Part shown: piece after piece, positions 16,062 through 23,998 of the stretch | How the letters are laid out: every line of letters starts with the position of its first letter | Numbering within the stretch: position 1 is the stretch's first letter | DNA from: DATDFB01 sp035276475 | GTDB lineage: Bacteria; Acidobacteriota; Thermoanaerobaculia; Gp7-AA8 | DNA: 64,000 bases | Direction of reading: 5' to 3' | Assembly (NCBI GenBank): GCA_035276475.1 | Contig: DATELQ010000151.1 | Location: 1 to 64,000, forward strand | The notes under the pieces: model-generated | The model's database searches: none | Told to the model about the DNA's origin: nothing | The model's input: only the letters and a program-made list of their open reading frames with translations | Program-made: the position numbers and the translations under genes

Positions 16062-16869
16062 GGACAGCGCCGCACTTCGCCTCGATCTTCAGCGACGCCA
16101 ACGCGTCACCGCGCGTGGGGCCGACGTTGACGATGGCGATGGGAATGCCGCGCTCCGCCGCGCGCTTGACGAAGCGGAAGCCCGACCAGACCGTGAGCGA
16201 CGAGCCGGCGACGAGGAGCGCGTCGGCCTCGTCGACGTGCTGCATGGCCACGGCGACTTTGCCCGGCGGCACGCTCTCGCCGAAGAAGACGACGCCGGGC
16301 TTGAGCACGCCGCCGCAGCGCTCGCACGGCGGGACGGCAAAGCCGTTCACCGCGTCGCGGGCGACGTCAGCGTCGCCGTCAGGCGCGAAGTCGGCTTCGT
16401 CGGCGCGGAGGTGCGCCCACGGCGCGTCGGCGAGCCACTCGGCGTTCATTGCGCCGAGGCGGTCTTGGACGTCGGCGCGGGCGAACTCGCAGCCGCAGTC
16501 GAGGCAGACCACGACGCGGTTCCGCCCATGCAACTGCACCACGCGCCGGCTCCCCGCCTCCGTATGCAGATCGTCGACGTTCTGCGTGATCAGAAAGTGC
16601 ACGCGCCCGTCGGATTCGAGTTGCGCGAGCGCATAGTGGGCGTCGTTCGGCCGCGCCGCGGCGAAGCGCGGCCAGCCGCGGAAGCTGCGCGCCCAGTAGA
16701 AGCGCCGCACCTCTTCGCTGCGGACGAATGCGCTGTAGTAGATCGGCTTGTGCCGCGTCCACGCGCCGCCGGGACTACGGTAGTCGGGAATGCCCGACTC
16801 GGTGCTGCAGCCCGCGCCGGTGAGAACGACGAGGCGGCGCGAGCGGTCGAGGAAATCGGCCAGATCCAT
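16015..16869 (-). CDS. Sir2-family NAD-dependent protein deacylase
   Basis: The 284-residue sirtuin has the NAD-binding motifs GAGCSTESGIPDYRSP and TQNVDDLH and the catalytic His in LHGR. Two Cys pairs for structural zinc follow (CLDC and CERC), and later FFGESVPP and VAGSSLTVW. It uses NAD to remove acyl groups from lysines. The long spacing between the Cys pairs (about 55 residues) resembles class II (SIRT4-like) sirtuins. The gene is divergent from the PKD protein gene, with only 34 bases between the start codons. Confidence 0.93.
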   Translation of the reverse strand: MDLADFLDRSRRLVVLTGAGCSTESGIPDYRSPGGAWTRHKPIYYSAFVRSEEVRRFYWARSFRGWPRFAAARPNDAHYALAQLESDGRVHFLITQNVDDLHTEAGSRRVVQLHGRNRVVVCLDCGCEFARADVQDRLGAMNAEWLADAPWAHLRADEADFAPDGDADVARDAVNGFAVPPCERCGGVLKPGVVFFGESVPPGKVAVAMQHVDEADALLVAGSSLTVWSGFRFVKRAAERGIPIAIVNVGPTRGDALASLKIEAKCGAVLNAALDAVRSARSPA

Positions 16870-16903
16870 CAGCGCTCCCTAGCGTACACTCCGTATCAAG
16901 CCC

Positions 16904-17935
16904 ATGCGACGCGCCGCTTTCGCTGTCCTGCTGTTCAGCGCGGCGGCGTTGCGCGCGCAGAGCTCCTGCCCCACGACCGCGCCTCGAGGCTTCGGTGCGC
17001 GTCTCAACGTCTGCACGGCGGACGCGCCGTGCCTCGCGGGAAAGAGCGTGCTCCTCCCGCTGACTCCCATCGTTCCCGACTGCCCCGCGCCGCCGCCCGG
17101 AAGCCCGCCGCCGCCGTCGTGCACGATCTACCAGCTCCAGGCCTGCGACCGCCTCACGTGGGACTTCGGCGACGGCACGCCGCCGATGGATGGCTCGATG
17201 ACGACGTCGCACACGTACGCCTCGCCCGGCGTCTATCACCCGTCGGTGACGATCACGAACGCGCTCGGCACCGCGCCGATCGGCATCGTCGACGCCGTGA
17301 CCATCGCCTCGAATCCGCAGCCGACCGCTACCGTCGACGACGTGCGCGTCTCCGAGGGCGATGGAACGGCCGACGTCGTCGTGCGGGTCTCGGCGCCGTT
17401 CGGCGTGCCGGTGCTCTTCCAGGCGCTGCCGGCGGACGGAACGGCCACGAACAATGCCGACTACGCCGGAACGCCGTCGTGTGTGCTGCGGCCCGGCGAC
17501 ACGCAGTGCGTCATGAGCATTCCGATCGTCGACGACGACGTCGCCGAGTCCGACGAGTTCTTCACCGTGCGCGTCGAGAAGCAATACTCGCCGGTCGGTC
17601 CGCGCTTTCTCCGCGACACCGCCACCATCACCATCGTCGACGACGACGCGGCGCGAATCGTCGTCGCCGCGCCGGCGTCGCTCATCGTACTCGCCGGCAC
17701 GCACGGCACGGTGACGGTCTCGATGCAACCATCCGGTGCGACGGCGCAGACGGTCGCGCTCTCGAGCACGCGCCCCGAGGTCGCGGCGGTGGCGGCGTCG
17801 CTGACCATTCCCGCGGGCGGCAGCGCCACCCTCGACATCCACGCGCTCGCCCCCGGCACGGCCAAGATCTCGATCGGCTCGTCGTTCAGCGTCGACGTCA
17901 CCGTCGCCGTTCCGCGGCGGCGCGCCGCGCGGTAA
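16904..17935 (+). CDS. Secreted protein with PKD and Calx-beta domains
   Basis: The 343-residue protein has a signal peptide (AFAVLLFSAAALRAQ). A Cys-rich Pro linker leads to a PKD fold near residues 85-130 (LTWDFGDGTPP, SHTYASPGVY). A Calx-beta domain follows near residues 145-250 (VSEGDGTADVVVRVS, ADYAGTPSCVLRPGDTQ, IPIVDDDVAESDEFFTV). The rest is an Ig-like region. These modules mediate calcium-dependent or adhesive surface interactions. No enzyme domain is visible. The next gene, a cytochrome, starts 38 bases downstream. Confidence 0.85.
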   Translation: MRRAAFAVLLFSAAALRAQSSCPTTAPRGFGARLNVCTADAPCLAGKSVLLPLTPIVPDCPAPPPGSPPPPSCTIYQLQACDRLTWDFGDGTPPMDGSMTTSHTYASPGVYHPSVTITNALGTAPIGIVDAVTIASNPQPTATVDDVRVSEGDGTADVVVRVSAPFGVPVLFQALPADGTATNNADYAGTPSCVLRPGDTQCVMSIPIVDDDVAESDEFFTVRVEKQYSPVGPRFLRDTATITIVDDDAARIVVAAPASLIVLAGTHGTVTVSMQPSGATAQTVALSSTRPEVAAVAASLTIPAGGSATLDIHALAPGTAKISIGSSFSVDVTVAVPRRRAAR

Positions 17936-17973
17936 AATCGGCGGCACATCGACCGAAAGAGGAGATCCCCAAA

Positions 17974-18966
17974 GTGAGGACATTCTTCAAGGTGCTGGGC
18001 ATCGCCGTGCTCGTTGTCGTCGTGCTGGCCGTCGGCGCCCTCGCATGGCTTTCGCTCAAGAAGCCGGCGCAGCGGCCCCCCTCGACGGAGAAGATCGAGG
18101 CGACGCCGGAGCGCCTGGCGCGCGGCCGCTACGTCGTCGAGCACGTCTCCGACTGCCTCGGTTGCCACTCCGATCACCTCTACACGTACGGAGTCCCGAT
18201 CAAGCCCGGAACCGAGGGGACGGGCGGGTACGTCTTCGACAAGAAGATCGGCTTCCCCGGCGTCGTGGCCGCGCAGAACATCACGCCCGATCCGACCGAC
18301 GGCCTCGGCAAGTGGACCGACGGCGAGATCCTCCGCGCGCTGCGCGAGGGCGTCGACCGCAACGGCAACGCGCTCTTTCCGATGATGCCGTACCAGCACT
18401 TCCGCTTGATGAGCGACGAGGACGCGAAGTCGACCGTCGTCTACCTCCGCACCCTCAAGCCACTGCCGAATCACGTGCCCGACAAGAGGCTCGACTTCCC
18501 CGTCAACTTCATCGTCAAGTTCCTCCCGAAGCCGCTCGACGGCCCGGTGCAGGCGCCGGACCGCAAGGACAGCGTTGCGTACGGGAAGTACCTGGCGCGC
18601 ATCGGCGGCTGCTACGAGTGCCACACGCCGCACGACGCGCACAACGCGCTCATCGAGGCGCAGGCCTTCACCGGCGGATGGGAGATGTACGGCCTGTGGG
18701 GCCGCAACTTCACCGCGAACCTGACGCCCGACGCCGACAACTACATGGGCCACGCCACGAAGGCGGAGTTCATCGGCCGCTTCAAGGCCTTCGCGAACAT
18801 CAACGCCGCGAACTCGCCGGCCGCGCCGCCGGGCCGCAACACGGTCATGCCGTGGCTCGCTTTCGCCGGCATGACGGACGAAGACCTCGGCGCGATCTAC
18901 GACTACCTGAAGACCCTGCCGCCGGTGAAGAAGAAGGTGAACAGCTTCCCGGACGCTAAGGGGTAG
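17974..18966 (+). CDS. Membrane-anchored diheme cytochrome c
   Basis: The 330-residue protein has an uncleaved-looking N-terminal membrane segment (VLGIAVLVVVVLAVGALAWL) and two c-heme sites, CLGCH near residue 61 and CYECH near residue 214. The two similar halves resemble the cytochrome subunits of membrane alcohol and aldehyde dehydrogenases. The GTG start has an AGAGGAGA ribosome-binding site 8 bases upstream. No dehydrogenase subunit is adjacent. A two-hairpin element directly follows its stop. Confidence 0.88.
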   Translation: MRTFFKVLGIAVLVVVVLAVGALAWLSLKKPAQRPPSTEKIEATPERLARGRYVVEHVSDCLGCHSDHLYTYGVPIKPGTEGTGGYVFDKKIGFPGVVAAQNITPDPTDGLGKWTDGEILRALREGVDRNGNALFPMMPYQHFRLMSDEDAKSTVVYLRTLKPLPNHVPDKRLDFPVNFIVKFLPKPLDGPVQAPDRKDSVAYGKYLARIGGCYECHTPHDAHNALIEAQAFTGGWEMYGLWGRNFTANLTPDADNYMGHATKAEFIGRFKAFANINAANSPAAPPGRNTVMPWLAFAGMTDEDLGAIYDYLKTLPPVKKKVNSFPDAKG

Positions 18967-18968
18967 GA

Positions 18969-19016
18969 GTCGCAGCCGGCGTCCCGCCGGCCGGTCCGGC
19001 GCCGTCTCGCCGCCGG
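18969..19016 (+). repeat. Two-hairpin intergenic element, copy 1
   Basis: Directly after the cytochrome stop lie two adjacent hairpins: GCCGGCG/CGCCGGC (18975-18991, loop TCC) and GGCGCCG/CGCCGCC (18998-19014, loop TCT, one mismatch). The first 16 bases (GTCGCAGCCGGCGTCC, 18969-18984) are identical to copy 2 at 51117-51132, which also directly follows a stop codon. It is probably a terminator-like or REP-like element. Confidence 0.6.
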
Positions 19017-19019
19017 GCT

Positions 19020-19037
19020 ATTTTGTATTGACAAAAT
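19020..19037 (+). promoter_or_regulatory. Palindromic operator overlapping a -35 box
   Basis: A perfect inverted repeat (ATTTTGT, 4-base spacer ATTG, ACAAAAT) overlaps a consensus TTGACA -35 at 19028-19033. A -10-like TACATT lies at 19053-19058 with a long 19-base spacer. The downstream mini-operon encodes a ribbon-helix-helix protein, a class that often binds such sites and autoregulates. Confidence 0.55.
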
Positions 19038-19055
19038 GCGACGACGGAGGCGTAC

Positions 19056-19190
19056 ATTGGTGCCGACCACGGGCCCTTCACACGGGAGCCTGCGAAGGCC
19101 ACCTCGGCGTTCCTTCGCGAAGCACGCGAGAAATTCGAGCAGCAGGTCATGTACTTCGAGGAAGTCCCCATCCACTTCGAGCTCATCTGA
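19056..19190 (+). CDS. Putative 44-residue protein with non-canonical ATT start
   Basis: The frame has no ATG, GTG or TTG before residue 32. Its codons nevertheless have the strong G/C third-position bias of the region, and it reads like a real helical protein: FLREAREKFEQQVMYFEEVP. A perfect GGAGG (19046-19050) sits 5 bases before an ATT codon, and the stop overlaps the next ATG (TGATG), as in coupled genes. I infer initiation at ATT, which is known but rare. Alternatively the gene is a 5'-damaged remnant. The function is unknown; pairing with the downstream genes suggests a small regulatory or toxin-antitoxin-like unit. Confidence 0.35.
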   Translation: MGADHGPFTREPAKATSAFLREAREKFEQQVMYFEEVPIHFELI

Positions 19191-19567
19191 TGCGCTACCA
19201 CAACAAAGAATCCGGCGTCGACGTCGACCTCGGCCCACTCGACGACGAAAAGCGCCGTCTCTTTGAGGCCGCCTACGGACGCTTTCGCCAAAACACGAGC
19301 TGGTTCGAGTTCGAGCAGCTCGTCTTCTCCTGGACCTCGCCACTCTTCCGAAGCGCGAAGAGCCGCTCAGACGTGCTCAACGATCCGCTCTACCTCGCGC
19401 TCAAGGACATGTGGCTACAGCTCGGCATCAACCAAGGCTTCGTGGCCAAACCAAAGCATGAACACGCCAAAACGAAAAACCGGCCGTCCCGTCCGCACGG
19501 CACCCCGCGTCGCCGTAACGTGGCGGCTGCCCGTCAATCTGCTCGTTCGCCTCGACGAAGTCGCTGA
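19190..19567 (+). CDS. Small hypothetical protein of the mini-operon
   Basis: The 125-residue protein starts at an ATG that overlaps the upstream stop (TGATG). Residues 1-86 look like a folded, aromatic-rich domain (KESGVDVDLGPLDDEKRRLF, TSWFEFEQLVFSW, YLALKDMWLQLGINQGF). From about residue 90 the chain turns into Arg/Ser/Pro-rich sequence that overlaps the ribbon-helix-helix gene in another frame, so the tail may be dispensable. I recognise no family. Confidence 0.55.
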   Translation: MRYHNKESGVDVDLGPLDDEKRRLFEAAYGRFRQNTSWFEFEQLVFSWTSPLFRSAKSRSDVLNDPLYLALKDMWLQLGINQGFVAKPKHEHAKTKNRPSRPHGTPRRRNVAAARQSARSPRRSR

Positions 19568-19652
19568 CGCGGAAGGCGTGACGACGACGGCGTGGGTCGA
19601 GGCCGCGCTCGTCGCGGCGCTCGAGCGCCGCGCCTCATCGACCCTCGCGTAG
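19458..19652 (+). CDS. Ribbon-helix-helix-like DNA-binding protein
   Basis: The 64-residue protein has a basic N-terminal tail (MNTPKRKTGRPVRTAPR). It then shows the strand-helix-helix pattern of RHH/CopG-type proteins: VAVTWRLPVNLLVRLDEVAD, then AEGVTTTAWVEAALVAALERR. It overlaps the preceding gene by 110 bases and the convergent S9 peptidase gene by 18. It is the likely autorepressor at the 19020-19037 palindrome. The small size and organisation recall antitoxins, but no recognised toxin is present. Confidence 0.65.
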   Translation: MNTPKRKTGRPVRTAPRVAVTWRLPVNLLVRLDEVADAEGVTTTAWVEAALVAALERRASSTLA

Positions 19653-21713
19653 CCCCGCTTCGTACTGCGGGCTCGGCTTCCCCATCGCCCACTGGTCGAA
19701 CCATCCCACGATGTGCTGCAGGCGCTCCACGCGGTGCCACGGCTTGCCGCTGCGGGAGAGCTCGTGCGACTCGTCGGGGAAGCGCACCATCACCGTCGGG
19801 ATGTGGCGGTACTTCAGCGCGCGGAACATCATCTCTCCGCCGGCGGCGGGGGGCGTGCGGTAGTCGGCTTCGCCTTCGATCAGCATCAGCGGTGTCTTCA
19901 CGCGGTCGATGTACGTGATCGGCGAGCGGGCCCGGAAATCCTCCGCGTCCTCGAACGGCGCCTTGTGGAACCACGTCGGCTGGAACAGCGTGAAGTCCGC
20001 CGTGTACCAGAACGTCGCCCAATCGGCGATGTCGCGCTGCGCCGCGGCGGCGACGAAGCGGTCCGTTTGCGTGATCACCCAGTTCGTGAGCAGGCCGCCG
20101 CCGCTGCCGCCCGTCACGCAGAGCTTCTTCGTGTCGATCGAGCCCTTGGCGATCACGGCGTCGACCGACGCCATCAGGTCTTTGTAGTCGTCGCCCGGGT
20201 AGTGGTACTGGATCACGTTCGCGAACTCCTGCCCGTACGACGTCGAGCCGCGCGGGTTCGGATAGACGACGACGTAGCCCTTCGCCGCCATCCACTGAAA
20301 CTCGTGATCGAACGTGTAGCCGTACGCCGAGTGCGGGCCGCCGTGGATGTTGAGGAGCAGCGGGTACTTCTTCGCCGGATCGAAGTCGGGCGGCTTCTGC
20401 ACCCACGTCTCGATCTTCTTGCCGTCGAAGCTCGTCAGCCACAGCTCGTCCGGCTCCGTCAGCGTCACCTCGCCGAAAAGCTTCTGGTTCACGTTCGTCA
20501 GGCGCGTGAAGGCGCCGTCGGCGCCGACGAGAAAGAGATCCCCGATCATCGTCGGCGTCGAGAGCAGCGCCACTGTCTTGCCGCCGGCCATGTCGAACGA
20601 CTGGATGTCCTGCTTCCCGTTCGTCCACGCCTCGATGCGCCCGGTGGCTGCGTCGACGCGTTTCAGATTGACGCGACCCTCTTCCGCGACTGTGATGACC
20701 ACCGCGTTGCCGCTCCACGTGGGATGTGCGCCGCGGCCGCCGCGCGGCGCGCGCTGATCGCCGCCGACGCCGCTCATGACGTCGTTGTCGAACGCGGTGG
20801 TGAGGTTCTTCGGCGCGGCGCCCGGCGTCGACGACACGACGTACAGATCCGACTGCGAGTGCGACAGCACAGGCTTCGCCGGCGTGCCGGAAAACGCGAT
20901 CCACTTCCCGTCGGGGCTCACGGCGTAGGAGTTGACGTTGATCTCCGCGTCGACGACTTTGACGGCGTCGCCGCCGCCCACCGGGACGGAGTAGAGCGCG
21001 TTGGCGCGCTCGTCGTAGTACGGCTCGCGCACGCGCGTCGAGGTGAAGTAGAGGCGCGATCCGTCCGGCGCCCACGTCACGTCCGCTTCGTCGAACTCGC
21101 CGTTCGTGAGCTGCTTCGGCTTCGCATCCTCGGAGGCCGCAACCGTCCAGACGTGCGAGTGCCGCGTGGCGTCGTTGTAGCCGCGGCCGTTGAAGCGGTA
21201 GATGGCCTGATTGATCACGCGGACGTCGCTGACGTGCTCGTCGTCGCCGTCCTTCTTCTTCTCCAGGTCCTCCGGCTTCGTCGACGCCGTGAACGCGAGC
21301 GCGTTGTCCGTCGGCGACCAGTCGATCGACGAGATCGACCGCGCAAACGACGTCAGCGCCTGCGGCTCCCCGCCGTCGCTCCGCAAGAGATAAATCTGCG
21401 TCGTTTTCCCCTCGGGCGGCGTGCGCAGGAACGCCAGCGTCTTCCCGTCGTGCGACCAGCGCGGGCTCGAGTCGCTCGGGCCGTTCGTGAGCCGCCGCGC
21501 CGCAGCGCCGGGCGTGGCCGGCATCAGCCACAGCTCCGTGTCGTAGCGGTCCTTCTTCTCGTTCACCGTCACGCGGACGAAGGCGATCTGCGAGCCGTCG
21601 GGCGAGAGCTGCGGGTCCGCGACCCAGACGAACTTGAAGAGGTCTTTCTCGGTGATGTTGCGGGCGAAGGCGGAGGTGGCGACGAGGAGAAGGATGACGA
21701 GCAAGCGCTTCAT
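19635..21713 (-). CDS. Secreted S9 family prolyl oligopeptidase-like peptidase
   Basis: The 692-residue protein has a signal peptide (LLVILLLVATSAFA) and a seven-bladed WD/TolB-like propeller with repeated SPDG motifs (to about residue 420). A C-terminal alpha/beta hydrolase domain follows, with LNIHGGPHSAYG, the nucleophile in VTGGSGGGLL, Asp in EGEADYRTPP and His in PDESHELSR. It resembles acylaminoacyl or dipeptidyl peptidases that degrade short peptides in the periplasm. Its start overlaps the stop of the ZIP transporter gene by 4 bases. Confidence 0.93.
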   Translation of the reverse strand: MKRLLVILLLVATSAFARNITEKDLFKFVWVADPQLSPDGSQIAFVRVTVNEKKDRYDTELWLMPATPGAAARRLTNGPSDSSPRWSHDGKTLAFLRTPPEGKTTQIYLLRSDGGEPQALTSFARSISSIDWSPTDNALAFTASTKPEDLEKKKDGDDEHVSDVRVINQAIYRFNGRGYNDATRHSHVWTVAASEDAKPKQLTNGEFDEADVTWAPDGSRLYFTSTRVREPYYDERANALYSVPVGGGDAVKVVDAEINVNSYAVSPDGKWIAFSGTPAKPVLSHSQSDLYVVSSTPGAAPKNLTTAFDNDVMSGVGGDQRAPRGGRGAHPTWSGNAVVITVAEEGRVNLKRVDAATGRIEAWTNGKQDIQSFDMAGGKTVALLSTPTMIGDLFLVGADGAFTRLTNVNQKLFGEVTLTEPDELWLTSFDGKKIETWVQKPPDFDPAKKYPLLLNIHGGPHSAYGYTFDHEFQWMAAKGYVVVYPNPRGSTSYGQEFANVIQYHYPGDDYKDLMASVDAVIAKGSIDTKKLCVTGGSGGGLLTNWVITQTDRFVAAAAQRDIADWATFWYTADFTLFQPTWFHKAPFEDAEDFRARSPITYIDRVKTPLMLIEGEADYRTPPAAGGEMMFRALKYRHIPTVMVRFPDESHELSRSGKPWHRVERLQHIVGWFDQWAMGKPSPQYEAGLREGR

Positions 21714-22438
21714 GCGCGCGATTGTAGGGCGTAAACGACGACGCCCGCCGTCACCAGCCCCGCGATCGTCGAGGCCAGGAGCGCGAAGCGCGGCCGCTCG
21801 TGCACCTGCGGCAGAAGATCGCTCGCGCCGAGGTAGAGGAGGAACCCGGCGAAGAACGCGAGCTGGAAGGCGAGTGTGTACGACGTGAGGTGAAAGAGGC
21901 CCGCGCAGAGCGCGCCCGCCACCGGCGCGAGCGCGTCGACGAAGAGGAGCGCGAACGTCCGCCAGCGGCTGTTCCGCGTGGCCAGCATGAACGTGACGGT
22001 GTTGAGCCCGTCGGCGAAGTCGTGGGCGACGACGGCGAGCAGCACGATGAGGCCGACCTTCGTCCCGGCCTCGAAGCCGACGCCGATGGCCAATCCGTCG
22101 AGGAAACTGTGGAACGACAGCCCGAGGGCGCCGACGAGACCGACATTGTGATGGTGGCCGGGCGCGTCGTGCTGCTTCTCACTGTGGATGATGGTCAGCT
22201 TTTCGAGGAGGAAGATCGCGGCAAAACCGAGGATCACCGCGATCATGAGCGAGCGCATCGGGATCGCGTTCGTGCGGCTCAGATCGACCACTTCAGGGAT
22301 CAGGTCGAGGAAGGCCACGCCGATCAAGAGACCGGACGACGCCGCCATGATGTAGAGGAGGTAGCGCCGGTAGCGGAACGCGAACGCGCCGCCGGCTAAG
22401 GTCATGAGGAACGCGGAGAGGGCCCAGACGGCGCTCAT
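21710..22438 (-). CDS. ZIP family metal transporter
   Basis: The 242-residue membrane protein has about seven hydrophobic segments. The two ZIP metal-site motifs are in adjacent segments: HSFLDGLAIG and HDFADGLN. A cytoplasmic His-rich loop (HSEKQHDAPGHHH) lies between segments three and four, as in zinc transporters. It probably imports zinc or a related divalent cation. The S9 peptidase gene downstream overlaps it by 4 bases, so they are co-transcribed; the peptidase need not be a metalloenzyme. Confidence 0.9.
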   Translation of the reverse strand: MSAVWALSAFLMTLAGGAFAFRYRRYLLYIMAASSGLLIGVAFLDLIPEVVDLSRTNAIPMRSLMIAVILGFAAIFLLEKLTIIHSEKQHDAPGHHHNVGLVGALGLSFHSFLDGLAIGVGFEAGTKVGLIVLLAVVAHDFADGLNTVTFMLATRNSRWRTFALLFVDALAPVAGALCAGLFHLTSYTLAFQLAFFAGFLLYLGASDLLPQVHERPRFALLASTIAGLVTAGVVVYALQSRA

Positions 22439-22453
22439 GCGCCGCGGATTCTA

Positions 22454-22485
22454 GTGGAGGACAGGCAAGAGTGCCTGTCCTCCAC
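22454..22485. terminator. Perfect 14-bp intergenic hairpin
   Basis: The arms at 22454-22467 and 22472-22485 are perfectly complementary, with the loop AGAG. It lies between the stop of the CsgG-like gene and the start of the ZIP gene, both on the minus strand. No T-run follows on either strand, so it may act as a Rho-independent-like pause, an RNA-end protector or a REP-like element rather than a classical terminator. Confidence 0.6.
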
Positions 22486-22496
22486 GGAGAAATGAA

Positions 22497-23198
22497 CTAT
22501 TCGAGTTTGATCGCCTTCTTCGTCTTGTCGCGGCGCGACTGGTCCTTCGCCTTGTACTCGGCCAGGCAGTTGTCCTGGTCGACCATCGCGCAGCTCAGGT
22601 ACTCGCTGGCTTCCACGAGGCAGGCCCGGATCGCTTTGCCGGCCGGCGTGTTCTCGTACTTGCTGAGATTCCCGCCGAAGCCGCCGCGATAGAGGCCGAC
22701 GCCGACGCCGTAGCTGCCGGAGCGCGCTTCGATCGAGCGCGTGTAGGCGATCTCGCCGGTCGTGGTGTCGACCACGCGGAGATCGATGGCGATGTAGGCG
22801 TCGCTCTTCTTGCCGCCGAGGGAGATCCCGCCGAAGCTGAGACCACCGCCGCCGCCCGACGTCTTCTCTTCGTACGCCGAGACCGTGCCCATCACCAGGT
22901 ACTTCGCCCCGGTGAGCTTCCCGACCTTCGCGGCGCTGCTCTTGCTCACGCGGCCCGACGCGGCCAGGTCCTGCTCCTCGAGCACCGGCGCGAGCTTGGC
23001 GCGCTCCACCATGCGGAACTTCTCCGTCGCCGACAGCTCATTGCTCAGCATCCCGGCCAGATCGTGTCCCGCGCCGCCGTACCACCAGCCCGCGGACGTG
23101 TCATTCTTGAAATCAGCCACACCGATCGTCGGCTTTTCGGCCGCCGTCAGCACACCGGCGCAAAGCAACACTGCTACCGCCACCAAACACTTCTTCAT
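22497..23198 (-). CDS. CsgG/HfaB-like secreted protein
   Basis: The 233-residue protein has a signal peptide (LVAVAVLLCAGVLTAAE) and the CsgG-type fold pattern: IGVADFKNDT, an ANDL-like MLSNELSATEKFRMVER, TGAKYLVMGTVSAYEEK, and a DLRVVDTTTGEIAYTRSIEARS strand. It has a Gly-rich loop (SGGGGGLSFGG). CsgG proteins form outer-membrane export pores or act in envelope complexes. This one lacks a lipobox, and no curli genes are nearby, so only the family is certain. The start has an excellent AAGGAGGAG site. Confidence 0.82.
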   Translation of the reverse strand: MKKCLVAVAVLLCAGVLTAAEKPTIGVADFKNDTSAGWWYGGAGHDLAGMLSNELSATEKFRMVERAKLAPVLEEQDLAASGRVSKSSAAKVGKLTGAKYLVMGTVSAYEEKTSGGGGGLSFGGISLGGKKSDAYIAIDLRVVDTTTGEIAYTRSIEARSGSYGVGVGLYRGGFGGNLSKYENTPAGKAIRACLVEASEYLSCAMVDQDNCLAEYKAKDQSRRDKTKKAIKLE

Positions 23199-23228
23199 GA
23201 GATCTCCTCCTTGAACGATTGGGGGGCA

Positions 23229-23234
23229 ATTATA
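23229..23234 (-). promoter_or_regulatory. Possible -10 box of the CsgG-like gene
   Basis: On the minus strand this reads TATAAT, 31 bases before the start codon and just after the stop of the upstream receiver gene. No convincing -35 box is visible at 17 bases, so only the -10 is supported. Confidence 0.35.
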
Positions 23235-23237
23235 CGC

Positions 23238-23648
23238 TCATGCGATGCCGCGATTCCGCCGTCCCTGCGAGCAAGCCAGGGCGGAGTTGACGAGCTGATC
23301 GATGTCGAACGGCTTGCGGATCAGCCCCCAGATGCGCGACGTGTCGAGCGCCTCGATGGAGCGCTGGCTCGCGCCCGTCATCACGATCACGCGGTCGAGC
23401 AGCGTGGGGCTGTCGCGGCGGATCTGCTCGAGGAGCTCGAAGCCGTTGACGTCCGGCATCATCAGATCGAGGAGGATGACGGAGTAGGTGTGGCGCTGGA
23501 GCTGGTCGTAGGCGACGCGGCCGTCCGTCGCCGTGTCGACAGTGAAGCCCTTCTTCGTCAGGAGTGTGGTGAACAGTCCCCGCAGCGCCAGGTCGTCATC
23601 GACGACGAGAACGTTGGGTACGCCGGCGGGGGGATCGCTCCGGGACAT
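23238..23648 (-). CDS. Single-domain response regulator
   Basis: The 136-residue protein is a receiver with VVDDD, the phosphorylation site in VILLDLMMPDVNG, the Thr in VIVMTGAS and the Lys in LIRKPFD. It has no output domain. It is paralogous in layout to the receiver at 24816-25241, which also ends in RKPFDIxxL; the two may have arisen by duplication. No histidine kinase is in the window. Confidence 0.9.
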   Translation of the reverse strand: MSRSDPPAGVPNVLVVDDDLALRGLFTTLLTKKGFTVDTATDGRVAYDQLQRHTYSVILLDLMMPDVNGFELLEQIRRDSPTLLDRVIVMTGASQRSIEALDTSRIWGLIRKPFDIDQLVNSALACSQGRRNRGIA

Positions 23649-23696
23649 GACCGTGGACTCGTGTGTCCGACAGTTTGCACCAGACGCAATGAGAAA

Positions 23697-23915
23697 TCAA
23701 TCGCTATACACGCGCACGAGAAACACCGTGTCGTCCTTTTTCACCGTGGCGATCGACTCGCGGCCGGTGAGCGGCTTCGTCACGCTGACCAGCTCGACGT
23801 CGCTGCGGCGGACGTACTCGGAGATCGCGCTCTCGGGATTGGCGGCCTCGATGCGGATCTGCTTCGACTGCGTGGTGTCGCTCGTCAGCGGGCGTGATTC
23901 GATGGTGTATTGCAC
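23697..23915 (-). CDS. Small hypothetical protein
   Basis: The 72-residue protein begins at a GTG (MQYTIESRPL) with a GGGGAGGA ribosome-binding site 6 bases upstream. It is soluble and mixed alpha/beta (KQIRIEAANPESAISEYVRR, then DDTVFLVRVY). I recognise no family. It lies between two signalling-related genes and is divergent from the FNT channel gene. Confidence 0.6.
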   Translation of the reverse strand: MQYTIESRPLTSDTTQSKQIRIEAANPESAISEYVRRSDVELVSVTKPLTGRESIATVKKDDTVFLVRVYSD

Positions 23916-23998
23916 GCCGATCCTCCCCGAAACTCGAACCGCTTTGCTTCGCCTGTGAGCTCAGCAATCGGCGGGCCAGATCTTGCACATGGTGAAAT

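Noticed and set aside
18967..19190. Arg-rich frame starting at the ATG at 19036
   Set aside because: The product is almost all Arg, Pro and Ser and lacks the codon bias of the frame ending at 19190.
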